DNA of 64,000 nucleotides from CAWJMD01 sp963845675 (GTDB lineage Bacteria > Actinomycetota > Actinomycetes > Actinomycetales > CAWJMD01), in assembly GCA_963845675.1 (NCBI GenBank), contig CAWJSX010000005.1, positions 372,001 to 436,000 on the forward strand, written 5' to 3'. Below the pieces are notes generated by a model. The model did no database searches. It saw only the letters and a list, made by a program, of their open reading frames with translations, and was not told the DNA's origin. This document shows, piece after piece, positions 51,127 to 60,305 of this stretch. A program made the translations under genes and the position numbers. Positions within the stretch are counted from its first letter, which is position 1. Each line of letters starts with the position of its first letter.

Positions 51127-51157
51127 TACGGTCGTCGCCGTTGTGTCAACGTGACAC
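51127..51157 (+). promoter_or_regulatory. -10 box and GTGTCA-TGACAC operator of the NlpC/P60 gene
   Basis: TACGGT at 51127-51132 is followed, about where transcription should begin, by the palindrome GTGTCAACGTGACAC at 51143-51157. A GGAGG ribosome site and GTG 51219 come later. A repressor bound there would block the start of transcription; its identity is unknown. Confidence 0.5.
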
Positions 51158-51218
51158 GCCGTGCGGGCGGCCCGGCAAATCACAGTCCTGTCATTCTCAC
51201 CTCGGAGGACGGACCACC

Positions 51219-52609
51219 GTGACCGAGCCCCGTGGCGTCCCGCGCCGCCTTCCGGGCGTCCTCGCCGCAGCCGCCCTCGCCCTCGGCGGACTCGTCGGTC
51301 TGACAGCGCCGGCCGGCGCTGTCCCCGTGTTCCCCAGCCAGGACCAGGTGGACGGCGCGAAGGCGGCAGCCACCACGACGGCTGGACGGGTCGCCACCCT
51401 CGAGGGGCAGCTCGCCGCCGCGAACGCCCGGCTGGAGACGGCCCAGGTCGCCGCTCAGGTGGCCAACGAGGACTACAACGAGGCGCAGGTCGCACTGCAG
51501 GACGCGACCGTGGCGGCGGACGAGGCCCGACAGCGTGCGGACGAGGCCCAGGCGGCGCTGGCGTCCGCCCGCCGCGACGTCGGGGTGCTGGCCGCCAGCG
51601 CCTACCGCCAGGGGGGAAGCCTCGGCGGACTCGAGGCCGTGCTCAGCGACGACGGTCCGCAGACCCTCATCGACCGCGCGGCCACACTCGACTACCTCGG
51701 AGACGGACGGCGTCGCGTCTACGAGACGGGCGAGTCGGCGCAGCGCGTCGTCAGTCCTCCTCGACGAGCAGGCGCAGACCGCCCAGAGGGCGCAGCAGAA
51801 CGCCGCCGCCGCGGCTGAGAGGGCACGCGTCGCGGCAGCCGCGGCAGCCGACGCCGCGCAGTCGGCCGTCACCTCGACCGAGGCCGAGAAGGCGTCTCTC
51901 ACAGTGCAGCTCGCAGCGCTGCGGGAGACCAGCGTCGAGCTGGAGCAGCAGCGCCAGGTCGGCCTGGAGACGGAGCGCGTCGCCCGCGTGGAGGCTGCGG
52001 CACGCGCTGCAGCCGAGCGCCGGGAGGCCCCCCAGACCAAGGACGCGGCCGACCGTGCCCGCGGCGAGGCCGCCCGCGCCGACCGCGAGGCGGCCGAGCG
52101 GGCCGCCGCGCAGGAGAGCACGAGTCGCGACGACCGCCCGTCCCGTCCGGCCCCGGCCCCGGCTCCGGCCCCGGCTCCGGCTCCGGCGCCGGCTCCGGCT
52201 CCAGCCGCCGCCGTCGCCGGCTGGCGGGTCGTCCAGCGGCAGCAGCTCGGGCGGGCAGGCCGCGGTGAGCTGGGCGAAGACCCAGATCGGCAAGCCCTAC
52301 CAGTGGGGCGCCACCGGTCCCGACTCGTACGACTGCTCGGGCCTCACGGGTGGCGCCTGGCGCAAGGGCGGGGTCACCCTGCCCCGCACCTCACGGGACC
52401 AGTACCGGGCCGTCGACAAGATCCCGTACTCGCAGCTGCGACCCGGCGACCTGATCTTCTACGGGGACGGGTCCAACGCCTCGTCGATCCACCACGTCGC
52501 GCTCTACGCGGGCGGCGGGATGATGGTCGAGGCGCCGAGAGCCGGTGTGGACGTGCGGATCACGAGCGTGCGCATGAGCGGCACGATGGACTACGCCGGC
52601 CGTCCCTGA
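51219..52609 (+). pseudogene. Secreted NlpC/P60 endopeptidase with coiled coil, two frameshifts
   Basis: About 463 aa when repaired. A signal peptide (LPGVLAAAALALGGLVGLTA, cut near PAGA) is followed by a RipC/PcsB-like coiled coil (VATLEGQLAAANARLETAQV onward), a proline-alanine linker encoded by a CCGGCT-type repeat (52140-52210) and a C-terminal NlpC/P60 domain with catalytic Cys in YDCSGLTGGAW and His in HHVALYAGGGM. Frame changes occur at about 51751 and about 52222; each is repaired by deleting one base. It would cleave the peptidoglycan stem peptide. The GTG at 51219 has GGAGG upstream. Confidence 0.82.
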
Positions 52610-52629
52610 GCCGAGGGGCGGCGCAGCCC

Positions 52630-53127
52630 TCAGTGCTGGCTGCCGCCCTGGTCCTTCAGCCGCTGGAAGGACGCCGCGATCTCCTTCTCGGCCGCCTCAC
52701 GGCCGACCCAGTGGGCGCCCTCGACCGACTTGCCCGGCTCCAGGTCCTTGTACGTCTCGAAGAAGTGCTGGATCTCGAGCCGGTAGAACTCGCCGATGTC
52801 CTCGAGGTCCTGCAGGTGCGCCATCCGCGGGTCCCCGGTCGGGATGACCATCACCTTGTCGTCGCCGCCGGCTTCGTCTCGCATGTGGAACATCCCGATC
52901 GCGCGGCACCGGATCAGGCAGCCGGGGAAGGTCGGCTCGTCGATGAGCACCAAGGCGTCGAGCGGGTCGCCGTCCTCGCCGAGGGTGTTGTCGATGAAGC
53001 CGTAGTCGGCGGGGTACCGCGTCGCGGTGAACAGCGTGCGGTCGAGCTTGATACGCCCTGTCTCGTGGTCGACCTCGTACTTGTTGCGGGTCCCCTTGGG
53101 GATCTCGACGGTGACGTTGAAGTCCAT
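52630..53127 (-). CDS. ppa: Inorganic pyrophosphatase (soluble, family I)
   Basis: A 165-aa family I pyrophosphatase that hydrolyses pyrophosphate to phosphate. MDFNVTVEIPKGTRNKYEVD, the metal-binding signature DGDPLDALV (about residues 52-60), GDDKVMVIP and HFFETYKDLEPGK are all intact. It is fully readable although genes on both sides carry indels. It is divergent from dacB and convergent with the NlpC/P60 gene. Together with hppA this genome has both soluble and membrane pyrophosphatases. Confidence 0.97.
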   Translation of the reverse strand: MDFNVTVEIPKGTRNKYEVDHETGRIKLDRTLFTATRYPADYGFIDNTLGEDGDPLDALVLIDEPTFPGCLIRCRAIGMFHMRDEAGGDDKVMVIPTGDPRMAHLQDLEDIGEFYRLEIQHFFETYKDLEPGKSVEGAHWVGREAAEKEIAASFQRLKDQGGSQH

Positions 53128-53167
53128 GTGCGGGGCTCCGTGAGGCTCGGGGGCGCGCGGTCCCGGC

Positions 53168-53173
53168 TAGTCT
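53168..53173 (+). promoter_or_regulatory. -10 box TAGTCT for dacB
   Basis: TAGTCT lies 43 bases before the dacB ATG within the 89-base divergent gap to ppa. It would give a short leader with a GGCGGGG-type ribosome site. Confidence 0.45.
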
Positions 53174-53216
53174 CGCGTAACGACGGACGCGACAGGAAGG
53201 CAGGGCGGGGACCGAC

Positions 53217-54660
53217 ATGGGAGCAGGGGGTGGACGCCGCCTCGCGACGGCCGCCCTGTCGGTGGTCCTGCTCGGCGGAGCCGGCGCGTACGCCGTGGCC
53301 GACGCGACCGGTCGCGTCCCGGGGCCGCTGACCCAGGAACCCGTCCCGCAGCCGTACCCCGAGCTGGTCGCCGCTCCCGGCGCGCAGCCGGCGCCGACCC
53401 TCGCCCGCACCGGAGCGCACCCGCTGGACGAGGCGGCGCCCCCGCCCGACGCCGCTGCCCTGTCGGCAGCGATCGCCCCGGCGCTGGCCGACCCGCGCTC
53501 GGCCCCGGCGTCTCGGCCACCGTCGTGGACGTGGTCAGCGGCGAGGTCCTCGCCGACGCCGGTGCCGGGACCGGGCACGAGCCGGCGTCCGTGGCGAAGA
53601 TCCTCACGGTCGCCGCGGCGCTGCACCGGCTGGGACCCGACCACACGGTCGAGACGCGGGCCGTCACCAGCCCGGACGGGCCCGTCGTCCTCGTCGGAGG
53701 GGGTGACGTCCTCCTGGCCGCCGGGGCCGGCGACCCGGCCGCCGCCAACGGCCGCGCCGGGCTCGCCGACCTCGCGGACCAGACCGCGGCGCAGCTCTCC
53801 GCGGCCGGTCGTACGACCGTTGGCCTCGCCCTGGACGACTCGGTGTTCGCCGGTGTCGCCACCGGTCAGGGGATGGGACCCGGGTGGGTCGCCGCCGACG
53901 TCTCCAACGGCTTCGTGGCTCCGGTCACGGGCATCGCGGTCGACGCGGGCCGCACGACGTCGAAGAACTACGCGCCGCGGGTGGCGGACCCCGGCCTGGC
54001 CGCGGCCGCGGTCTTCGCCGAGCGCCTGACCGAGCGCGGGATCACGGTGCAGGGGCGCGTCGCACGAGCAGCCGCCCCCGCGGACGCGACGGCTCTCGGC
54101 TCGGTGGCGTCCGCGAGCCTCGCCGAGGTCTCGGGTCATGTGCTGCTCGCCAGCGACAACAACGGGGCGGAGGCGCTGGCACGGCTCGTGGCGCCTGGAC
54201 GCCGACCTCCCCACCGACTTCGCCGGCGCCGGAGCGGCGGTGCTGGCCGAGGTGCAGGCGCTCGGGGTGTCGACGGCCGGTCTGCGGCTGTCGGACGGCA
54301 GCGGCCTCGCGGACGGGTCCGTGCTCACCCCGGCCGTACTCGCCGGCGCGCTCGTGGCCGCCGCCTCCGACGACCACCCCGAGCTGCGACCGCTGCTGAC
54401 CGGCCTGCCGATCGGCGGGGCTGACCGGCACGTTGGAGGACCGGTTCGGCGCCGCGGCAGGGGCGGCCGGCGGACAGGGGCTGGTCCGGGCGAAGACGGG
54501 GTCCCTGTCGGGCACCACCAGCCTGGCCGGCACCGTCGTCGACGCCGACGGCCGGCTGCTCGCGTTCGCGGTGATGGCCGACCGCGTGCCCGCCTCGGTC
54601 CCCGGCCGGGCCGCCGCCGACCGGGTCGTCGCCGTGCTGGCGGGCTGCGGGTGCCGGTAG
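53217..54660 (+). pseudogene. dacB: D-alanyl-D-alanine carboxypeptidase/endopeptidase (PBP4, S13), three frameshifts
   Basis: About 481 aa when repaired. The signal peptide or anchor is LATAALSVVLLGGAGAYAVA. The penicillin-binding motifs are SVAK in EPASVAKILTVAAAL, SDNN in LLASDNNGAEALARL (the SxN site) and KTG in VRAKTGSLSGTTSLAG. Frame changes are at about 53507 (one base missing in CGCTCGG), about 54194 (one extra in GCGCCTGG) and about 54418 (one extra in GGGG). Repair gives an uninterrupted S13 protein that trims cell-wall stem peptides. Intact motifs argue for sequencing error. Neighbours ppa and the zincin gene match Rv3628-Rv3626c. Confidence 0.87.
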
Positions 54661-54676
54661 CCCGCGCGGCCCGGGC

Positions 54677-54682
54677 TACGGT
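54677..54682 (+). promoter_or_regulatory. Leaderless-type -10 box TACGGT for the zincin gene
   Basis: TACGGT is followed by six bases and the ATG at 54689. It fixes the start of a gene whose first codons are in a different frame from its body. Confidence 0.55.
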
Positions 54683-54688
54683 GAGGCG

Positions 54689-55828
54689 ATGAGCCTGCCC
54701 GACGCCCCCCGTCCGGTGAACCACACACCGACGCGGGCGTCAGCGACGAGGACTACGCGGCGGTGGACGCCCTCGTCGACTGGGAGTTCGCGGTCCGGAC
54801 CGCCGAGTACCTGGTCAAGCCGGGACCCGAGGTCGGACGCGACGAGGCGCGGCACGTGGTCGACCAGCTGCGTGAGCTCGCGATCGTGTCCACCGGCCAC
54901 GTGGCGGCGACGACGGGTCTGACCGCCACGCCCGGCGAGGGCGTCCTGGTCGTGGACCGTCCGGGCTGGGTGCAGGCGAACGTCGCCGGTTTCCGGACGG
55001 TGCTCGCGCCGGCGGTCGGCGCCGCCCAGCGCCGCCGGGACCACACCCCGAGCGCACTCACCAGCGCGGTCGGTGGACGCGTCACCGGCGCCGAGGTCGG
55101 TTCGCTGCTGAGCTTCCTGTCCACCAAGGTGCTCGGTCAGTACGACATCGCGGGCGGCCAGGACGACGAGACCGGCGCCGGCGCCGGCCGCCTGCTGCTC
55201 GTCGCGCCCAACGTCGTCCAGGTGGAGCGGGAGCTGGGCGTCGACCCGGATGACTTCCGGCTGTGGGTCTGCCTGCACGAGGAGACCCACCGCGTGCAGT
55301 TCACCGCCAACCCGTGGCTGCGCAGCCACCTCCTGGAGGGCAGCCGCGGCCTCGCCGTCGACCTGCTCGGCGAGCCCGGGCAGCTGGCCGAGCGGCTGGC
55401 CTCCGCCGCGCGCAGCCTGCCCGACGTGCTGCGAGGCGGCGACGGGATGGGGCTGCTCGAGCTCGTGCAGACGCCGCAGCAGCGGGAGGCCATCGGGGAC
55501 CTCACGGCCGTGATGTCGCTGCTCGAGGGCCACGCCGACGTGGTGATGGACGAGGTCGGGTCCGCAGGTCATCCCCAGCGTCAGGATCATCCGCGAACGC
55601 TTCACCCGGCGCCGCGCCGGACGCGGTGCCGTCGATCGTGTACTGCGGCGGCTGCTCGGACTGGACGCCAAGATGCGGCAGTACGCGGACGGGGCCAAGT
55701 TCGTCCGTGGCGTCGTCGACCGTGTCGGCATGGAGGGCTTCAACGCGGTGTGGACAGGTCCAGACACCCTGCCCCGCGCGGCCGAGATCGCCGACCCGCC
55801 GGCCTGGGTGCGCCGCGTGCACGGCTGA
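54689..55828 (+). pseudogene. Zinc-dependent metalloprotease (DUF2342/zincin_2), two frameshifts
   Basis: About 379 aa when repaired. The zinc site HEETH lies in LWVCLHEETHRVQFTANPWL (about residues 193-197), and a downstream acidic ligand is likely in LLEGHADVVMDEVG. DWEFAVRTAEYLVKPGPEVG and the C-terminal AKMRQYADGAKFVRGVVDRV are family signatures. Frame changes are at about 54731 (extra base in CACACACC) and about 55561 (extra T in GGGTCC). Rv3626c is the mycobacterial ortholog; the substrate is unknown. The end at 55828 is followed after 26 bases by tilS. Confidence 0.85.
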
Positions 55829-55854
55829 GCCGTGCACCGAGAGAACGGGTTCCA

Positions 55855-56946
55855 GTGACCGGGCCGTCACCGGCCGTGGCCGCTGTGCGGGTCGCTGTGC
55901 GGTCCGAGCTCACCGATCCTCGCCGGGCTCGCCGAGCTCCAGCGGCCGAGCCCGCTGGTCCTGGTCGCGTGCAGCGGCGGCCCCGACTCGGTCGCGCTCG
56001 CCGCCGCCGCCGCCTTCGAGGGCCCACGCGCCGGCGTCCGCGTCGGTGCCGTCGTGGTCGAGCACGGTCTGCAGGCCGGCAGCGCCGACGCGCCGCCACC
56101 GCCGCGAGCACCTGCCGCGGCCTGGGACTCGACCCCGTGCTCACCGTCCCCGTCGAGGTGGTGCGCCGACGGCAGCGGACCGGAGGCGGCGGCCCGGACC
56201 GCACGGTACGCGGCACTTGTCAGTGCGGCCGTGGCACCTGGGGCGGTCGCCGTGCTGCTCGGCCACACTCGCGACGACCAGGCCGAGACCGTGCTGCTCG
56301 GGCTCGCGCGCGGCTCGGGTGCCCGCTCGCTGGCGGGCATGCCCGCCGCACGGGGACTGCTGCGCCGCCCGCTGCTCGGCCTGGACCGCGCAGAGCGTCC
56401 ACGCGTCCCTCGCCCCGCACGGCCTGACCGCCTGGACGGACCCCTCCAACGAGGACCCCGCGCTGTCCAGGGCCCGCGTGCGCCACCGTGTGCTGCCGGT
56501 GCTGCAGGCCGAGCTGGGGCCGGGCATCGCGGCGGCGCTGGCCCGGACCGCCGACCAGCTGCGTGACGACGCAGACGCCCTCGACGCGCTGGCGTCGTCG
56601 CTGCTCGAGACCTCCCGCCGAGACCCCCTTCCTGCCCGTCCTCAGCGTGCACATGGTCCCCTCCCGCGCGAGGAGGCGACCATCTGCGCTCAGAGGACGC
56701 GGGTGAGGGTTGGGGTTCGACGTGCAGCCGCTCGTGGACGTCGCCGCCGGCGTTGCGGACCCGGGCGGTGCGGCGGCGGCGCTGGAGGCGGGCTGCCCGC
56801 CGGGTGCGCTGTCGCGGGTCCAGGTGCTGGCGGTGTGCGCGCTGCTCACCCGGTGGACGGGGCAGGGACCGGTGCACCTGGCAGGCGGTGTCACGGCGCG
56901 GCGGGCGTCTGGGATGCTGCTCCTCGTCCCCACCCCGCCACGCTGA
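55855..56946 (+). pseudogene. tilS: tRNA(Ile)-lysidine synthetase, about five frameshifts plus an inserted inverted repeat
   Basis: The PP-loop motif SGGPDSVALAAA, the partner VEHGLQAGS, GHTRDDQAETVLLGLARGSG and TDPSNEDPALSRARVRHRVL are all present but in successive frames (changes near 55914, 56090, 56164, 56397, and within 56620-56715). Four of these are repaired by single bases. Between LDALASSLLE (56610) and DVQPLVDVAAGVADPGG (56720), about 100 bases of palindromic DNA fill the linker before the C-terminal domain, which ends QGPVHLAGGV at 56946. TilS converts C34 of tRNA-Ile2 to lysidine and is normally essential, so at least the small shifts are probably sequence errors. Confidence 0.85.
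56621..56720. repeat. Imperfect inverted repeat inside tilS
   Basis: ATGGTC (56653-56658) pairs with GACCAT (56678-56683), and CCTCC (56660-56664) with GGAGG (56672-56676). Outside these, CCTCAGCG (56640-56647) pairs imperfectly with CGCTCAGAGG (56687-56696), and the flanks CCCG/CGGG continue. The repeat lies in the interdomain linker. Confidence 0.6.
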
Positions 56947-56959
56947 GGAGCACCCGCCG

Positions 56960-57550
56960 GTGGACGTCGACGACATGGGCACCGACCTGCAGAAGGTCCT
57001 CATCCCCGCGGAGCAGATCCAGAAGAGGCTGGCCGAGATGGCGGCCGAGGTGGACGCCGACTACGCGGGCAAGGACCTGCTGCTGGTGGGCGTGCTCAAG
57101 GGCGCGGTGATGGTGATGGCCGACTTCGCCCGCGCCCTGCACTCGCGCGCCGAGATGGACTGGATGGCGGTGTCGAGCTACGGCTCCGGCACGAAGTCCT
57201 CCGGTGTGGTCCGCATCCTCAAGGACCTCGACGCGGACATCCTCGGCCGAGACGTGCTGATCGTCGAGGACATCATCGACTCGGGTCTGACGCTGTCGTG
57301 GCTGCTGGCCAACCTCGGCTCCCGCGGTCCGGCGTCGGTGGAGGTCCTCACGCTGCTGCGCAAGCCCGAGGCCGCCAAGGTGCACGTCGACGTGCGCTAC
57401 ACCGGCTTCGACATCCCGAACGAGTTCGTCGTCGGGTACGGCCTCGACTACGCCGAGCGCTACCGCAACCTGCCCTTCGTCGGGACGCTGGCGCCCGCAC
57501 GTCTACGGGGGTTGACCCCGCCGGAACACCACCGTCCGCCCAGCCGTTGA
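56960..57550 (+). CDS. hpt: Hypoxanthine-guanine phosphoribosyltransferase with altered C-terminus
   Basis: A 196-aa purine salvage enzyme. It has VGVLKGAVMVMADFARAL, the flexible loop SSYGSGTKSSG, the PRPP-binding motif VLIVEDIIDSGLTLSWL (about residues 99-115) and DIPNEFVVGYGLDYAERYRN. The family normally ends with a LPFVGTLAPHVY-type tail. Here the frame continues as ARLRGLTPP; deleting one C in the CCC run at 57494-57496 restores APHVYGG and a stop at 57515. The present end at 57550 is therefore suspect. GTG 56960 has GAGGAG upstream; ATG 56975 is an alternative start. Confidence 0.93.
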   Translation: MDVDDMGTDLQKVLIPAEQIQKRLAEMAAEVDADYAGKDLLLVGVLKGAVMVMADFARALHSRAEMDWMAVSSYGSGTKSSGVVRILKDLDADILGRDVLIVEDIIDSGLTLSWLLANLGSRGPASVEVLTLLRKPEAAKVHVDVRYTGFDIPNEFVVGYGLDYAERYRNLPFVGTLAPARLRGLTPPEHHRPPSR

Positions 57551-57655
57551 GCGGACGACGGAACCCCCACGGCCCGCAGGTCGTCGCCGGGCGCCCGGTG
57601 TACCGTTTCCGCAGGTCAGACCAACAGGAAGGACGGGGTCGACAGCCCCGCACCG

Positions 57656-59689
57656 ATGGACTTCAGGCGCATTCTCCGCGGACCCGCATTCTTCGTCGTG
57701 ATGGGTCTGCTCGTGCTGCTCATCGCCAGCCAGCTGTTCTCGATGGGCGGTTTCCAGCGCATCGACACCGCGGACGGGCTGAAGCTGCTGGCCGACGGCA
57801 AGGTGGACCAGGCCGAGATCGTGGACCGCGAGCAGCGCGTCGACCTGACGCTGACCGAGGACTTCGGTGACAAGGGCAAGCAGGTCCAGTTCTTCTACGT
57901 GGAGCCCCGCGGGGTCGACGTCGTGGAGGCCGTCAGCACGGCCGACCTGGGCAAGCCCTTCAACGACGACGTGCCCCAGGACTCGTGGATCGGCACGCTG
58001 CTGATCACCCTGCTGCCGATCCTGCTGCTCGTCGGTCTCTTCTGGTTCATGCTCAGCCAGATGCAGGGCGGCGGCTCCCGCGTCATGCAGTTCGGCAAGT
58101 CCAAGGCGAAGCTCGTCAGCAAGGACACCCCCCAGGTGACCTTCGCCGACGTGGCGGGTGCCGAGGAGGCCGTCGAGGAGCTGCACGAGATCAAGGAGTT
58201 CCTCGCCGAGCCCGCCAAGTTCCAGGCTGTCGGCGCCAAGATCCCCAAGGGCGTCCTGCTGTACGGCTCGCCCGGCACCGGCAAGACCCTGCTCGCCCGC
58301 GCCGTCGCGGGTGAGGCAGGTGTGCCGTTCTACTCGATCTCGGGCTCCGACTTCGTCGAGATGTTCGTGGGTGTCGGCGCCTCCCGGGTGCGTGACCTCT
58401 TCGAGCAGGCCAAGGCGAACGCGCCGGCGATCATCTTCGTGGACGAGATCGACGCCGTCGGCCGCCACCGCGGCGCCGGCATGGGTGGCGGCCACGACGA
58501 GCGCGAGCAGACGCTCAACCAGCTGCTCGTCGAGATGGACGGCTTCGACGTCAAGACCAACGTCATCCTCATCGCCGCCACCAACCGTCCCGACATCCTC
58601 GACCCGGCGCTGCTGCGCCCGGGCCGGTTCGACCGCCAGATCTCCGTGGAGCCGCCGGACATGGCGGGACGTCACCAGATCCTCAACGTGCACGGCAAGG
58701 GCAAGCCGATGGCGGCGGACGTGGACCTGCTGGCGGTCGCCCGCCGCACCCCCGGCTTCACCGGTGCGGATCTGGCCAACGTGCTGAACGAGGCGGCGCT
58801 GCTCACCGCCCGCACCAACGCCAAGCTCATCGACGACGCGGCGCTGGACGAGGCGATCGACCGCGTCATCGCCGGCCCGCAGAAGCGCACCCGGCTGATG
58901 AACGACCAGGAGAAGAAGATCACCGCCTACCACGAGGGCGGACACGCGCTGGTGGCCGCGGCGATGCGGCACACCGACCCCGTGACCAAGGTGACGATCC
59001 TGCCCCGGGGCCGCGCGCTGGGCTACACGATGGTGATGCCGACCGAGGACAAGTACTCGACCACGCGCAACGAGCTGCTCGACCAGCTCGCGTACGCGAT
59101 GGGCGGTCGCGTCGCTGAGGAGCTGGTCTTCCACGACCCCACCACGGGCGCGTCGAACGACATCGAGAAGGCCACCGGCCTGGCCCGCAAGATGGTCACG
59201 CAGTACGGCATGAGCGAGCGGGTCGGCGCGATCAAGCTCGGATCCGGCTCGGGCGAGGTCTTCCTGGGGCGCGACATGGGCCACGAGCGCGACTACTCCG
59301 AGTCCGTGGCGGGCATCGTGGACGAGGAGGTGCGCAAGCTCATCGAGGCCGCGCACGACGAGGCGTGGGAGGTGCTGGTCGAGTACCGGCAGGTGCTCGA
59401 CGACCTGGTGCTGGCCCTCTTCGAGCACGAGACGCTCGACAAGAAGGCACTGGCCAAGGTCTTCGCGCCGGTGGTGAAGCGTGACCTCCGCCCCGTCTGG
59501 CTGTCGAGCGAGAACCGCCACGTCTCGGAGATCCCGCCGGTCAAGGGTCCCTCGGAGCGCAAGAGCCTCAACGGTTCCCGACCGGCCCCACAGGACGAGG
59601 CGGCAGCAGCCCAAGAGAGCCACCCGGCCGGGGTGACCCCCGGCGGCTCGGCCCCGCGTCCGACCGGCGGCCACCGCGCCGGCGAGTAG
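57656..59689 (+). CDS. ftsH: ATP-dependent zinc metalloprotease FtsH
   Basis: A 677-aa AAA+ membrane protease. Two N-terminal membrane helices (about residues 11-29 and 115-136) flank an external domain. The AAA module has Walker A YGSPGTGKT (about 203), Walker B FVDEIDAVG, and the second region of homology ATNRPDILDPALLRPGRFD. The zinc site HEGGH is at about 426-430 in KKITAYHEGGHALVAA, with the third ligand later near TTGASNDIEKA. The C-terminal about 60 residues are polar and disordered. It degrades membrane and regulatory proteins. It precedes the folate operon by 13 bases, as in other actinobacteria. Confidence 0.98.
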   Translation: MDFRRILRGPAFFVVMGLLVLLIASQLFSMGGFQRIDTADGLKLLADGKVDQAEIVDREQRVDLTLTEDFGDKGKQVQFFYVEPRGVDVVEAVSTADLGKPFNDDVPQDSWIGTLLITLLPILLLVGLFWFMLSQMQGGGSRVMQFGKSKAKLVSKDTPQVTFADVAGAEEAVEELHEIKEFLAEPAKFQAVGAKIPKGVLLYGSPGTGKTLLARAVAGEAGVPFYSISGSDFVEMFVGVGASRVRDLFEQAKANAPAIIFVDEIDAVGRHRGAGMGGGHDEREQTLNQLLVEMDGFDVKTNVILIAATNRPDILDPALLRPGRFDRQISVEPPDMAGRHQILNVHGKGKPMAADVDLLAVARRTPGFTGADLANVLNEAALLTARTNAKLIDDAALDEAIDRVIAGPQKRTRLMNDQEKKITAYHEGGHALVAAAMRHTDPVTKVTILPRGRALGYTMVMPTEDKYSTTRNELLDQLAYAMGGRVAEELVFHDPTTGASNDIEKATGLARKMVTQYGMSERVGAIKLGSGSGEVFLGRDMGHERDYSESVAGIVDEEVRKLIEAAHDEAWEVLVEYRQVLDDLVLALFEHETLDKKALAKVFAPVVKRDLRPVWLSSENRHVSEIPPVKGPSERKSLNGSRPAPQDEAAAAQESHPAGVTPGGSAPRPTGGHRAGE

Positions 59690-59702
59690 TCGGCGGCGCT
59701 CC

Positions 59703-60305
59703 GTGACCGATCGCGAGGGTACCGGTGACGTCGGTCCGGCGGCTGTCGACCTGCCCCGGATCGAGGCCGCGGTGCGCGAGATCCTCGAGGCCATCGGCGA
59801 GGACCCTGATCGCGACGGGCTGCTCGAGACCCCGGCGCGCGTGGCGCGTTCGTACGCAGAGATCTTCGCCGGGGTGCGGATGCGCCCCGAGGACGTGCTG
59901 CGCACGACCTTCGACCTCGGGCACGACGAGATGGTGCTCGTGAAGGACATCGAGATCTACTCGACGTGCGAGCACCACCTCGTCCCGTTCCACGGGTCCG
60001 CGCACATCGGCTACATCCCCTCGAAGGACGGGAAGATCGCGGGCCTCAGCAAGTTCGCACGCCTCGTCGAGGTGTTCGCCCGCCGTCCGCAGGTGCAGGA
60101 GCGGCTGACGTCGCAGATCGCGGACTCGTTGATGGAGCTGCTCGAGCCTCGTGGGGTCATCGTCGTGCTGGAGTGCGAGCACCTGTGCATGTCGATGCGC
60201 GGCGTCCGCAAGCCCGGCGCTCGCACCGTGACGTCGGCGATGCGCGGCCAGATGCGCGACCCGGCCACCCGCGCCGAGGCTCTCAGCCTCATCCTCAAGA
60301 AGTGA
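59703..60305 (+). CDS. folE: GTP cyclohydrolase I
   Basis: A 200-aa enzyme that makes 7,8-dihydroneopterin triphosphate from GTP, the first step of folate synthesis. Zinc ligands are in YSTCEHHLVPFHG (Cys and His) and VVLECEHLCM (second Cys), and GYIPSKDGKIAGLSKFARLV is the family signature. GTG 59703 lies 13 bases after ftsH. The stop overlaps folP by 4 bases. folE-folP-folB-folK in this order forms one coupled operon. Confidence 0.97.
   Translation: MTDREGTGDVGPAAVDLPRIEAAVREILEAIGEDPDRDGLLETPARVARSYAEIFAGVRMRPEDVLRTTFDLGHDEMVLVKDIEIYSTCEHHLVPFHGSAHIGYIPSKDGKIAGLSKFARLVEVFARRPQVQERLTSQIADSLMELLEPRGVIVVLECEHLCMSMRGVRKPGARTVTSAMRGQMRDPATRAEALSLILKK

Noticed and set aside
52140..52210. CCGGCT-type tandem repeat, considered as a DNA repeat element
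   Set aside because: It encodes the proline-alanine linker of the NlpC/P60 protein and is ordinary codon-level low complexity.
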